Below are positions 7,382 to 15,858 of a stretch of DNA of 34,621 nucleotides, one piece after another. The notes below the pieces were generated by a model. It saw only the letters and a list, made by a program, of their open reading frames with translations, made no database searches and was not told where the DNA came from. Numbering within the stretch: the stretch's first letter is position 1; each line of letters starts with the position of its first letter. Location of the stretch: the NCBI GenBank assembly GCA_004377135.1, contig SOHS01000176.1, forward strand, positions 1 through 34,621, written 5' to 3'. Position numbers and translations under genes: made by a program. Origin of the DNA: Dehalococcoidia bacterium (GTDB taxonomy: Bacteria > Chloroflexota > Dehalococcoidia > GIF9 > AB-539-J10).

Positions 7382-9304
7382 ATGCCTCAGCGTGACATGA
7401 ATAACGACGTAAACCGAGAGTATACCGCCCAAGACATCCAAATTTTAGATGAAATCAAAGCCGTACGCCTGCGGCCAGGAATGTATATTGGCGGCACAGA
7501 TCGACACGGATTACACCAACTGCTATACGAGATAGTGTATAACAGCATAGACGAAGCCATGGCTGGCTACTGCGACCAAATTGAAGTGACAATCCATGAA
7601 GATAATGGCGTCACCGTAACCGATAATGGACGAGGTATCCCCACAGAAACTATCCCGGGACAAGATATCACAGCCCTGGAAGCAGTCATGACTCGCCTGC
7701 ACGCCGGTGCCAAGTTCAGCAATTATGTCTATGGTGTATCCAGTGGTCTCCACGGCGTTGGTGCTTCGGTAGTAAATGCCCTATCCTCCTCGCTTAAAGT
7801 TGAGGTTAAACGCCAGGGAAAAATCTACCGCCACGAATATCACCAAGGGATTCCCCAAGGCGACATAGAAATTGTTGGCGACACCCAGGACACGGGTACT
7901 TCAACTACCTACCTCGCTGATAAGGAAATCTTCGAGACTATTGACTATGATTTCGACCTCGCCTGCCAGCGATTAAGGGAACTAGCTTACCTGAATAAAG
8001 GGGTGGAAATAGCCATTAAAGACGAGAGAAACAATCAAGAGAAAGCGTTCTACTTCGATGGGGGAATAGCCAGTTTTATTCGCCGACTCAATAGAAATAG
8101 AGCTGTTGTTCATCCCGACCCTATCTATATCTCCACTATGGTAGATAGCACTATCATTGAAGCGGCTCTGCAATACAACGAGAGCTTTACAGAATCCCTT
8201 CTCACCTTCGCCAACTGTGTCAATACCAGAGACGGCGGCAGCCACCTTACCGGCTTCCGCTCAGCATTAACCCGGGTTTTAAATGATTATGCCCGGAGCA
8301 GTAAATTTTTAAAGGATATTGACCCCAACTTAACCGGGGAAGATGTGCGTGAAGGGGCAGTGGTCATCATCAGTGTAAAACTGCCCCAGCCCCAGTTCGA
8401 GGGGCAAACTAAGGCAAGGTTGGGAAATCCCGAGGTAAAAACTCATGTTGAATCTGCTGTAGCAAATGGCCTGTCCCTGTACCTCGAGCAACACCCCAAC
8501 GAGGCAAAGGCAATCATAGAGAAGTGCCTCACCGCCGCCAAAGCCAGAGAGGCGGCACGTAAAGCTCGTGACCTCGTCTTAAAGAAGATTGGATTCGAAA
8601 CATCAACTCTGCCAGGGAAACTGGCCGATTGCTCCGAGAAAGAGCCGGCAAAATGTGAGCTTTACTTGGTTGAGGGGCCCTCAGCCGGCGGCTCAGCTAA
8701 ACAAGGACGAGACCGCCGTTTTCAAGCTATTCTCCCTCTGAGAGGCAAAATACTAAATGTCGAGAAGGCCAGCAAAGACAAGATTATAGTACATGAAGAG
8801 CTACGAGCCATTGTCACAGCGTTAAAGGCAAATAGTGATGACCAGTTTGATAGCTCTAAACTTCGCTACCATAGAGTAATTATCATGACCGATGCCGATG
8901 TTGACGGCGCCCATATTCGTACTTTGCTCCTCACCTTCTTCTTTCGCCATATGACAGAGCTAATTAACCAGGGCTACCTCTACATTGCTCAGCCACCCCT
9001 TTACCGCGTTAAATCTGGCAAACAGCACTTCTGGCTTTACTCTGAACAAGAGAAGGAAGAAAGGCTCAAAGAACTGAAAGAAGACAAAGTAGAGATTCAG
9101 CGATACAAAGGGCTGGGGGAGATGACTCCTGAACAACTGTGGGAGACAACCATGAATCCCGCCAACAGAACCCTGCTCAAAGTACAGGTAGAGGATGCCA
9201 TAGCCGCAGACGCGGCTTTCCGTATGCTAATGGGCGACGAAGTTCTGCCCCGCAAAAGATTCATCCAGGCCCATGCTCAAAGTGTGAAAAACCTCGATAT
9301 TTAG
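7382..9304 (+). CDS. gyrB: DNA gyrase subunit B
   Basis: ATPase and TOPRIM subunit of type IIA topoisomerase, 640 residues. GHKL ATPase features: E50, N54, DNGRGIP around 81-87, and HGVGASVVNAL. The TOPRIM domain has E431 in EGPSAGGSAKQGRDR, PLRGKILNVEKA (gyrase-like rather than ParE-like) and TDADVDGAH with D504, D506 and D508. QRYKGLGEMTPEQLWETTM ends the protein as expected. gyrA is not in the window. ATG 7382 is used but has no Shine-Dalgarno; ATG 7397 is an alternative. No quinolone-specific inference is made. Confidence 0.93.
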   Translation: MPQRDMNNDVNREYTAQDIQILDEIKAVRLRPGMYIGGTDRHGLHQLLYEIVYNSIDEAMAGYCDQIEVTIHEDNGVTVTDNGRGIPTETIPGQDITALEAVMTRLHAGAKFSNYVYGVSSGLHGVGASVVNALSSSLKVEVKRQGKIYRHEYHQGIPQGDIEIVGDTQDTGTSTTYLADKEIFETIDYDFDLACQRLRELAYLNKGVEIAIKDERNNQEKAFYFDGGIASFIRRLNRNRAVVHPDPIYISTMVDSTIIEAALQYNESFTESLLTFANCVNTRDGGSHLTGFRSALTRVLNDYARSSKFLKDIDPNLTGEDVREGAVVIISVKLPQPQFEGQTKARLGNPEVKTHVESAVANGLSLYLEQHPNEAKAIIEKCLTAAKAREAARKARDLVLKKIGFETSTLPGKLADCSEKEPAKCELYLVEGPSAGGSAKQGRDRRFQAILPLRGKILNVEKASKDKIIVHEELRAIVTALKANSDDQFDSSKLRYHRVIIMTDADVDGAHIRTLLLTFFFRHMTELINQGYLYIAQPPLYRVKSGKQHFWLYSEQEKEERLKELKEDKVEIQRYKGLGEMTPEQLWETTMNPANRTLLKVQVEDAIAADAAFRMLMGDEVLPRKRFIQAHAQSVKNLDI

Positions 9305-9306
9305 CC

Positions 9307-9397
9307 GTTGGGCTTCGCGAACCCAACTGATTGTGTGATGTGAGGAGAATTAATAGGACAATCCGCACAATAGCACGTCTGAACTAATACTGTGCGG
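9307..9397. terminator. two hairpins between convergent gyrB and nadD
   Basis: Hairpin one is GTTGGG (9307-9312) with CCCAAC (9322-9327), its loop holding TTCGCGAA. Hairpin two is CCGCACA (9363-9369) with TGTGCGG (9391-9397) around a 21-base loop. Neither is followed by a good T-run, so intrinsic termination is uncertain; position between convergent genes favours a terminator role. Confidence 0.35.
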
Positions 9398-9415
9398 GGT
9401 AAGCCTAGTCGTTAG

Positions 9416-10021
9416 TTATCCCGCAGATGTCAGATATATCTTTTGTCCGGTTATATATTTTTCTACCTCAGCGGGCACCAGATAACGAATGGGCAGCCCC
9501 TGAGCTATACGCTGGCGAATTCCTGAGGAGCTAATCCCGATTACAGGCATATCAAGCTGAATAACTTTGTCCAGCAGCCCGGGTATCGATGTTTCTAAGT
9601 GCTTCAAATCTTTTGAGCCTAATCTGGGGGCAACCACTAGTCTGCATAATTGAACTAATTTCTTCGGTTCCTTCCACAAAGGCAACTCGGCTAAGGTATC
9701 ACGCCCGATGATGAAGAAAAGACTTGCTTCACTGCCTAGCTGCTTTCGCAGCATCGTCAGGGTATCCACGGTGTAAGAGGGACCGGGGCGCTCTATTTCG
9801 AGAGTGCAAATCTTAAAATGAGGGTTGTCAGCTATGGCACGGCGCACCATCTCTACCCTATGGTCTGCCGGGGTAATGTTACGGTCTGGCTTAAGCAAGG
9901 GCTGCCCAGCAGGCACGAAAAGAACCTCGTTAAATCCTAACTTTATTCTTGCTTCCTCAGCGACAACAAGGTGACCTATATGGATAGGGTCAAATGTACC
10001 ACCAAGAACGCCTATATTCAC
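9416..10021 (-). CDS. nadD: nicotinate-nucleotide adenylyltransferase
   Basis: Transfers AMP to nicotinate mononucleotide in NAD synthesis. The 201-residue nucleotidyltransferase shows GGTFDPIHIGHL at the N-terminus and the ISSSGIRQRI motif near the C-terminus. The start is GTG at 10021, four bases after the obgE stop, so the two genes are one transcription unit, a common pairing in bacteria. Confidence 0.95.
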   Translation of the reverse strand: MNIGVLGGTFDPIHIGHLVVAEEARIKLGFNEVLFVPAGQPLLKPDRNITPADHRVEMVRRAIADNPHFKICTLEIERPGPSYTVDTLTMLRKQLGSEASLFFIIGRDTLAELPLWKEPKKLVQLCRLVVAPRLGSKDLKHLETSIPGLLDKVIQLDMPVIGISSSGIRQRIAQGLPIRYLVPAEVEKYITGQKIYLTSAG

Positions 10022-10025
10022 TTCT

Positions 10026-11078
10026 TTATTTTCTCGGTTTGGGACGGAATACCGCTATTTGTGCCTGCGAAATTCTCTCTTCATCCTGACTTGCCTGGTC
10101 CACCATTTCCATAGCTTTCTTCACCAATTCTAACACAGCCTGGCCGCTAAGCGCAGAGCTGTAAAAGACAGGCACCCCAAGCCTGGCAAAGCAATGCTTC
10201 ACTTCGGGCAAACGAGCTTGAACCTCAGGCAAATCTACCTTATTTACCGCCACGATTTTTGGTTTATGTGATAAGCCTTTGTATAAGGCTATCTCTTTAT
10301 CCAACGTGCTGAGGTCATCGATAACGGTCGGCGAACTGCCATCCAATAAATAAATCAGCAGCTTGGTTCTTTCCGCATGGCGCAAAGACTCATTTCCCAA
10401 TCCTTTGCCAAGATGGGCACCTTCAACAAGGGCAGGAATCTCGGCAACAACAAAGTCTCTCCTATCGTCTGGCATAACTCCTAAAATTGGCTGGCGGGTG
10501 GTAAAGGGGTAATCGGCAATTTCGGGCTTGGCTCTCGATACCGCAGATAATAAAGTGGATTTCCCCGAGTTTGGATGACCAACAATACAAATATCGGTAA
10601 TGAGTTTTACCTCGAGGACAATATGCCGCTCTTCTCCTGATTTACCCTTGCTAGCTATCTCAGGAGCTTGATTTACCGCTGTAGCAAAACGAGCATTACC
10701 CAGCCCTCCCCGGCCCCCCTTAGCCACCAAAACCTTCTGCCCGTGAGCCCTCAAGTCTGCCAGAAGTATCTCCTCCACTGAATCAGTTTTAGTGAAAACT
10801 ATTGTGCCTACGGGCACTGAAACAAATAAATCCTCACCTTTCTTGCCTCGCTTCCGCCAACCGCTTCCCCGACAACCATTTCCAGCTACAAATTCCTTCT
10901 TTCTTCCCATTAAGCTCAAGTCAACCACATTGGGACTAGTCATAACAACCACACTCCCACCATCCCCACCATCCCCGCCATCCGGACCACCAAAAGGAAC
11001 ATACTTCTCCCTCCGAAAGCTAACACAGCCATCCCCACCACATCCACCCCCAACTATAATTTCTCTCTTATATATCAT
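10026..11078 (-). CDS. obgE: Obg/CgtA GTPase
   Basis: Ribosome-associated GTPase in 50S assembly. The 350-residue protein has the glycine-rich Obg fold at 1-160 (GGCGGDGCVSFRREKY, GGPDGGDGGDGG). The G domain has P-loop GHPNSGKST (167-175), switch I DYPFTT, G4 NKVD (279-282) and G5 SSALSG. The G3 motif, normally D-x-P-G, reads EIPA at 213-216 before LVEGAHLGKGLG. No C-terminal OCT domain is present. It is downstream of dnaA and upstream of nadD on the same strand. A perfect -10 (TATAAT, 11104-11109 minus) gives a short leader without a clear Shine-Dalgarno. Confidence 0.95.
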   Translation of the reverse strand: MIYKREIIVGGGCGGDGCVSFRREKYVPFGGPDGGDGGDGGSVVVMTSPNVVDLSLMGRKKEFVAGNGCRGSGWRKRGKKGEDLFVSVPVGTIVFTKTDSVEEILLADLRAHGQKVLVAKGGRGGLGNARFATAVNQAPEIASKGKSGEERHIVLEVKLITDICIVGHPNSGKSTLLSAVSRAKPEIADYPFTTRQPILGVMPDDRRDFVVAEIPALVEGAHLGKGLGNESLRHAERTKLLIYLLDGSSPTVIDDLSTLDKEIALYKGLSHKPKIVAVNKVDLPEVQARLPEVKHCFARLGVPVFYSSALSGQAVLELVKKAMEMVDQASQDEERISQAQIAVFRPKPRK

Positions 11079-11237
11079 AAGTTAAGAACCTAACATAAGC
11101 TTAATTATATTAAATAGTTAAGTACTAATCATTATAAACAATATTGTTGCGAGGTGAGTAACCAGTGAGGGAGATCAGAGCTCAGAGGGCAGTGTGGGTG
11201 GGATAAGCAACAAGTTATCCACAAATTATTAGTAGTT
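11079..11237. other. candidate replication origin (oriC) in the dnaA-obgE spacer
   Basis: A perfect DnaA box TTATCCACA lies at 11215-11223. A 7/9 match, TTATAAACA, is at 11132-11140, and an inverted GGATAA faces the perfect box. The stretch 11079-11145 is strongly AT-rich and could be the unwinding element. Position next to dnaA fits bacterial origins. Only one perfect box is visible, fewer than usual, so this is tentative. Confidence 0.4.
11104..11109 (-). promoter_or_regulatory. candidate -10 box for obgE-nadD
   Basis: TATAAT on the minus strand, 26 bases upstream of the obgE ATG, inside the AT-rich dnaA-obgE spacer. The -35 is weak. Confidence 0.35.
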
Positions 11238-12617
11238 CTACACAGTTTGGTATGCCTCTCTATAACCTTTCTGTGAATTAATTTTCTCTTTGATTTCCGC
11301 AATTTGGTTAGAGAGGTTAGGATTAATGCTCAATTCGCTAGCTATTTTCTCGTAGCCATGAAGAATTGTGGCATGGTTTCTGCCACCTAATTCTTTGCCG
11401 ATTTCGGTTAGAGAGCAGTTGTGTCCTTCGCGCATAAGATAGATGGCCACGTGTCGTGCCAATGTAGTTTTTCTATCTCTTTTCTTGTTAATTAGCTCTT
11501 CTGTTGAAAGGCTGAAATGGTCCGCTACCGCCTGTAAGAGCAACTTTATGTCTTGTCTACGGGTCGTGCCTGTTAATAACTTGTTGATTGTTTGGGGAGT
11601 GATCTTGGTTCCACTTAATTTAGCCTGGGCAGTGAGATATACCAAAGCACCTTCAAGCTGGCGGACATTCTCGCATACTTTCTCCGCTACAATGTGCAGC
11701 ACCCCCTCCAGTTCTGAGGTCATCGTTGTTTCTGCTTTAGCCCGTAAGATATTCAGGCGTGTTTCAAAGTCGGGTGGTTGTATGTCAGCGACAAGACCAC
11801 CTTCAAGGCGTGATTTTAGCTTGCTGCTAAGTGGGTGCATGTCCTTGGGAGCACGGTCAGTGGTGATGACAATTTGACGGTTATTGCTGTACAACTCGTT
11901 GAAGGTGTGGAAGAAACATTGTAAGGTTTGTTTCTTGTCGATCAGGAAGTGAACATCGTCAAATAGAAGGATATGGATACTTCTGAATTTGCTGCGGAAC
12001 TTGTCAACCTGGTTTTCTCGCACAGCTAATACAAATTCATTGGCGAATTGTTCCGCGGTAATATAGGCCGCTTGCAGTCCATTGTTTGTCGTTAAATGCC
12101 CGATAGCATGTAGTAAGTGAGTCTTACCTTGCCCGGTGCTGCTGTGAATGAAAAGAGGGTTATAACTGCTTCCTGGATTTTCAGCTACTTCTACAGCGGC
12201 AGCATAAGCTAAACGGTTAGAATCGCTGACAACAAAGTTATCAAAGGTATACCTTGGATTGAATCTATACTGTGTAGCTTTGCTGCTTGTCCCCCCATCG
12301 GTTTGATGAGCCAGAGGGCTAGCTGATAGTTGTTCGCGATTGTGGACCACGAATTGGACGTCGACATCCTGACCCATAATATCAACTAAGGTCTTCCTTA
12401 CCAGAGGATAAAGGCGCTTGGATAGCCATTCAGCAACAAAAATGTTAGGGGCACTGACGACAAATATACTATCTTGGCAACTTAGGCCCTGGCTATTGCT
12501 AAGCCATGTAGTATAATTTGCCTTGCTGACCTGAATTTGAAGCTTGCCTAGGGCTCTTTCCCAAATCTCTTTCGCTGGTTCCAATCTCTCCCCATTCCCA
12601 ACAGTACTCAGCCACAA
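11238..12617 (-). CDS. dnaA: chromosomal replication initiator DnaA
   Basis: AAA+ initiator that binds DnaA boxes. Domain I runs EIWERALGKLQIQVSKANYT; a short linker follows; the AAA+ domain starts near YRFNPRYTFDNFVV (about 117-130). Walker A reads SSTGQGKT (159-166) where GGxGLGKT is usual. Walker B is LLFDDVHF (D220, D221), sensor 2 NVRQLEGAL. The domain IV signature reads GRNHATILHG (412-421) instead of GRDHTTVLH. The TTG at 12617 gives 459 residues but has no Shine-Dalgarno. A TTG at 12584 follows GGGGAGA and starts LEPAKEIW, closer to the family N-terminus. Confidence 0.95.
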   Translation of the reverse strand: MWLSTVGNGERLEPAKEIWERALGKLQIQVSKANYTTWLSNSQGLSCQDSIFVVSAPNIFVAEWLSKRLYPLVRKTLVDIMGQDVDVQFVVHNREQLSASPLAHQTDGGTSSKATQYRFNPRYTFDNFVVSDSNRLAYAAAVEVAENPGSSYNPLFIHSSTGQGKTHLLHAIGHLTTNNGLQAAYITAEQFANEFVLAVRENQVDKFRSKFRSIHILLFDDVHFLIDKKQTLQCFFHTFNELYSNNRQIVITTDRAPKDMHPLSSKLKSRLEGGLVADIQPPDFETRLNILRAKAETTMTSELEGVLHIVAEKVCENVRQLEGALVYLTAQAKLSGTKITPQTINKLLTGTTRRQDIKLLLQAVADHFSLSTEELINKKRDRKTTLARHVAIYLMREGHNCSLTEIGKELGGRNHATILHGYEKIASELSINPNLSNQIAEIKEKINSQKGYREAYQTV

Positions 12618-12664
12618 AGATAGCTGAAAGGAGTATTAAGGCGCGGTTAAGGTTATAGAATATC

Positions 12665-12680
12665 AGGTTTTCTCAAACCT
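12665..12680. other. short perfect hairpin in the dnaA-fmt divergent spacer
   Basis: AGGTTT (12665-12670) and AAACCT (12675-12680) flank a TCTC tetraloop. It lies between the starts of two divergent genes and may be an operator or a dnaA leader hairpin. No DnaA box was found in this spacer. Confidence 0.3.
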
Positions 12681-12694
12681 TCGCTAGGCAATGT

Positions 12695-12723
12695 TTGACA
12701 TAATTAAAAAAATTAATTAAAAA
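12695..12723 (+). promoter_or_regulatory. candidate fmt promoter
   Basis: A perfect -35 TTGACA at 12695-12700 is followed after 17 bases by a poor -10 (TAAAAA) in a very AT-rich tract. The implied start site would be within about ten bases of the fmt start codon, so fmt may be translated from a nearly leaderless mRNA. Confidence 0.35.
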
Positions 12724-12733
12724 TAGTTTTGCT

Positions 12734-13678
12734 TTGAAAGTGCGCACCGTTTTTATGGGCACTCCGCAATTTGCTGTGACCATATTGGAATCTTTGCTCC
12801 AGAGTTCCTGCCAGGTGCTTGCTGTGTATACTCAGCCCGATAAGCCGGCTGGCAGGGGGCGCCCAGTTGTTTTCCCTCCAGTGAAAAAGCTGGCTCTGGA
12901 GCGACAAATACCAGATATTCAACCCAAGACTTTTAAATCAAGCGAGGTGGTGGAGAAGCTGGCCAGCTTTCAGCCCGAGCTAATAATTGTGGCAGCCTTC
13001 GGTGCTATTCTTCCCCCAGAAGTGCTTTCCTTGCCCAAATTTGCCTGTCTTAACGTTCATCCTTCATTATTGCCACGGCACCGAGGTCCGTCTCCAGTCG
13101 CTAATACCATTCTCTGCGGAGATGAACTTACTGGTGTTACCATAATGTTAATGGACGCTGGAATGGATACCGGGCCGATTTTAGCTCAGGAGAAAGCGGG
13201 GATTTCCTTTATGAATACCACCGGCTCGCTTAGTTCGACGCTAGCTGATGTGGGAGCCAAACTTTTACTGGCGACCTTACCCAAGTGGCTTGGGAACGAA
13301 CTCAGACCACAAGCTCAAGATGAGGCTCAGGCTACTTATAGTAAATTGATAACTAGTGAAGATGCCGAGATTGATTGGCGTCTTTCCGCAGTCGAGCTCT
13401 GGCGTAGGGTAAGGGCGTACAATCCCTGGCCAATCTGCTACACTTGGTATCAGGGGAAACGACTAATAATCCATAAATCTATTCCTATTGGCGATGTAGC
13501 AGAGGGGGAGATAGGGGAAGTAGTCGCCTTACCAGAGTCACCTGGAGTTGGGGTGGTAACTGGGCAGGGTATTCTAGGGCTTTGCCAGGTTCAGTTAGAA
13601 GGAAGGCGTGAAATGTCGGCAGATAATTTTGTCCGTGGGAAAAGAGATTTTATTGGTTGCGTTCTGAGGCGAGGGTAG
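12734..13678 (+). CDS. fmt: methionyl-tRNA formyltransferase
   Basis: Formylates initiator Met-tRNA using 10-formyl-THF. The 314-residue protein begins VRTVFMGTPQFAV and has the catalytic NVHPSLLPRHRGPSPV (Asn and His) and MDAGMDTGPI (Asp) motifs, then the C-terminal OB-like domain. TTG 12734 gives MKVRTVFMGTP; GTG 12740 is equally close to the family start, and neither has a Shine-Dalgarno. The usual partner def is absent. The cofactor links it to fhs and folD elsewhere in the window. Confidence 0.95.
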   Translation: MKVRTVFMGTPQFAVTILESLLQSSCQVLAVYTQPDKPAGRGRPVVFPPVKKLALERQIPDIQPKTFKSSEVVEKLASFQPELIIVAAFGAILPPEVLSLPKFACLNVHPSLLPRHRGPSPVANTILCGDELTGVTIMLMDAGMDTGPILAQEKAGISFMNTTGSLSSTLADVGAKLLLATLPKWLGNELRPQAQDEAQATYSKLITSEDAEIDWRLSAVELWRRVRAYNPWPICYTWYQGKRLIIHKSIPIGDVAEGEIGEVVALPESPGVGVVTGQGILGLCQVQLEGRREMSADNFVRGKRDFIGCVLRRG

Positions 13679-13696
13679 CTTCTCTGGCCAGCATTA

Positions 13697-13864
13697 TTCT
13701 ACAGACATTTCCACACCATCTAGGATAGTAGCCAAAACAATACCCAATGCACGAATTATGTCGCCCCTGCTAAAAGTAGCGTTATTCACCTCGCCTCTGT
13801 CAACACTTCCGGCAGCAGGCTGAGGAATGCCCTGCAGGACCCAAGAGACAAAGCTTAAGAAGAG
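13697..13864 (-). pseudogene. possible remnant of a coding sequence (C-terminal end)
   Basis: On the minus strand an open stretch of 56 codons ends in TAA (13694-13696) and is bounded upstream by TGA. It reads like folded protein, for example GDIIRALGIVLATILDG near the end, but has no ATG/GTG/TTG that would include most of it. I do not recognise the family. It could be a decayed 3' end of a gene or chance. Confidence 0.25.
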
Positions 13865-14094
13865 TCAGATTGATTTATGTAAATCTACCGGGAAGAAACT
13901 AAGGGTCTAGTCATTACAGGCCAGAGCCCCTCTCCCATCAAAGGAGAGAATTAATATAATGCTTTTGCACCTGCGTCTGTGACTCCTTGTCTGGGTTCTG
14001 GAGATCTACCTGTGGCGACTAGTTGGGACTTTGCCATGTTACTGATGTAAGAAGATCACCTGCCAGTCTGAGAGCAGCAACGGGCTAGAGAATC
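13865..14094. other. rest of the fmt-DUF401 spacer, no gene seen
   Basis: With the remnant above this spacer is about 415 bases. It has one hairpin, CTCTCC (13930-13935) with GGAGAG (13943-13948), resembling the hairpin downstream of fhs at 18885-18901. No ORF with family character was seen. Confidence 0.5.
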
Positions 14095-15321
14095 CTAGGC
14101 TGCTATGTAGTAGATGAATATTACGACCGCCTCTATCGCCAACAGCGGAGGCAGTATAAGCTTATATACTTTAGCAAAGCTAGCTTTGAAGTACTCGGTC
14201 GATAGTATAAGGCAAAGATGGAGAGGGGAGAGCAGAACCCCCACATATCCACTTATATAGACCAGCATAAGAGCATAGCTATTAACCTGTGAGCCGAGGG
14301 TTATGAAGGGAACCAACAACGGCAGGCTAATGCCGACAAATCCCATGCTAATGCCTGTGGCAAAGCCCATCAGGAAGGGCAGGAACGCCATGAGGACTGG
14401 GGTAGGCATTCCTATGTACTGCATGTCTGAAAAGAGGGTGTAGGCAGCCCCCGCACCTTCTATCGTTGCCTTGAATAGCATTACGGCATATAACAGGAAC
14501 AAGATTTGGAGATCGGCGCCATATTTCAGTGCAATTTTCAATTCCATCCATTTAGCTCTTTGTTGACAAGCCAACAGGGCTAGTGCTAGAGGAAAGGCTA
14601 TCACCACATCCAACCCCGCCAGGACTAGTCCCACGATTAAGAGGATCGGCCAAGAAGTCCTCAAAAGGTTATAGACTATACTTTTCTTTGAGGTTCTCTC
14701 TTTTGTTTCGTATCTCTTGTTCGGCTTAAGCATCCGGTAACTAGAGACGGTTCCGAGTGCGATGACTAAAGCCGTCATAGGTAAAAGTGTCAGTGTTACG
14801 GAAGAAAGCTGGACAGATAGTATTACGCTGGTCGTTATGATCGCTGGATATACTGGCAAGGAAGCCTCCCATATGTGTCTGAACCAGTAATTTATGAATG
14901 TGACTCGTTCCGGCGTCAGGCCCATTCTGTCCGCTAGATCCCTTAGGGCAGTAGCCGAAACTAGAGCTCCAGCGGGCATGGGAACCAGTCCTATCGTAGC
15001 AGGAACAAGGTGCATAGCAAGTCTGGGGCCAAGTCTCTCCATAGTGGCCGCTAGGCTCGTAAGCAAGCCCTTCACCTCCATGAGACGACTTAAGGCTAGC
15101 GCACTGGCAACGACTGCCAGCAGTGTCAGAGTCTGGCGGTCTACTAGGGTGTGAAACATATGCTCGGGCAGGGAGCGTGGGGGCAGGAGCAGCAACGAAA
15201 CGGTAAGACTTCCTGCGAAGATGGCCAGGCTTGGACGGACCTTCAGCCTGATCAGAATTAGAATCCCGGCGATCGATGCTAACAAAGCTACAGACGGACT
15301 CAGCATCTCAGCATGCCTCAC
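14095..15321 (-). CDS. DUF401 family membrane protein
   Basis: Integral membrane protein of 408 residues with about ten to eleven hydrophobic segments, in the permease-like group related to ion transporter folds. The diagnostic conserved pieces are IGLVPMPAGALVSATALRD near 112 and INYWFRHIWEASLPVYPAII near 143. Substrate is unknown; carboxylate or ion transport is a family-level guess. GTG 15321 opens the frame, but the ATG at 15306 with GAGG about nine bases upstream is an equally likely start. It is flanked by long gene-poor spacers and has no operon partner. Confidence 0.8.
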   Translation of the reverse strand: MRHAEMLSPSVALLASIAGILILIRLKVRPSLAIFAGSLTVSLLLLPPRSLPEHMFHTLVDRQTLTLLAVVASALALSRLMEVKGLLTSLAATMERLGPRLAMHLVPATIGLVPMPAGALVSATALRDLADRMGLTPERVTFINYWFRHIWEASLPVYPAIITTSVILSVQLSSVTLTLLPMTALVIALGTVSSYRMLKPNKRYETKERTSKKSIVYNLLRTSWPILLIVGLVLAGLDVVIAFPLALALLACQQRAKWMELKIALKYGADLQILFLLYAVMLFKATIEGAGAAYTLFSDMQYIGMPTPVLMAFLPFLMGFATGISMGFVGISLPLLVPFITLGSQVNSYALMLVYISGYVGVLLSPLHLCLILSTEYFKASFAKVYKLILPPLLAIEAVVIFIYYIAA

Positions 15322-15858
15322 TTCTTATCAGGCGGGGACTGTTTGTTAGCACACGAGTCATGCATTGATGTTCAGAGACTTTGCTCCTTGGACAGCTGTC
15401 TGCCGCAAAAGAGTAGTCGGGACTAAGTATTTCTGGACTGGGTTGCTGCTTACAGACCACTGACTTAGCTTTTGCTGTATGCTTGATGCCAGATTATAAA
15501 CCGTCGGCTTTCGAATGGCAAAGGCGCTAAGGAGATATAGCTTCGGCGCGGGCTAGCCCGAACACAGAAACACAATGGTCAGGCGTGAAGAGCATACTGG
15601 CTCCGGCTCGCGCACACCGACAAATGATGAATAGCACGGCAAACAGGGGCACCGGCACGGTGTTACCGCTACTCTGAGTATCCACCATAACCGGGCTTGC
15701 ATACATCGTCGGGCTGATGACTCGAAGTAGCAGAGTTCATCTCCACCTTGCCTACCGATGAATGTATCGGCAAAACCCACCTTGGCTTACAGGCAGCGAT
15801 GAGCCGCGCACAGTCAGCGAAGGCTAATTAGACTGCCATGCACCTGTGAAATCGCTGC
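15322..15858. other. gene-poor spacer between DUF401 gene and nitroreductase
   Basis: About 537 bases. The only open frame over 60 codons (minus strand, 15553-15780) is rich in Cys, Arg and Trp without family features and has no ribosome site, so it is left out. A palindrome GGGCTAGCCC lies at about 15550-15559, flanked by TTCGG and CCGAA. Otherwise nothing is recognised. Confidence 0.5.

Noticed and set aside
15553..15780. 75-codon minus-strand frame in the DUF401-nitroreductase spacer
   Set aside because: Odd Cys/Arg/Trp composition, no Shine-Dalgarno, no recognisable family.
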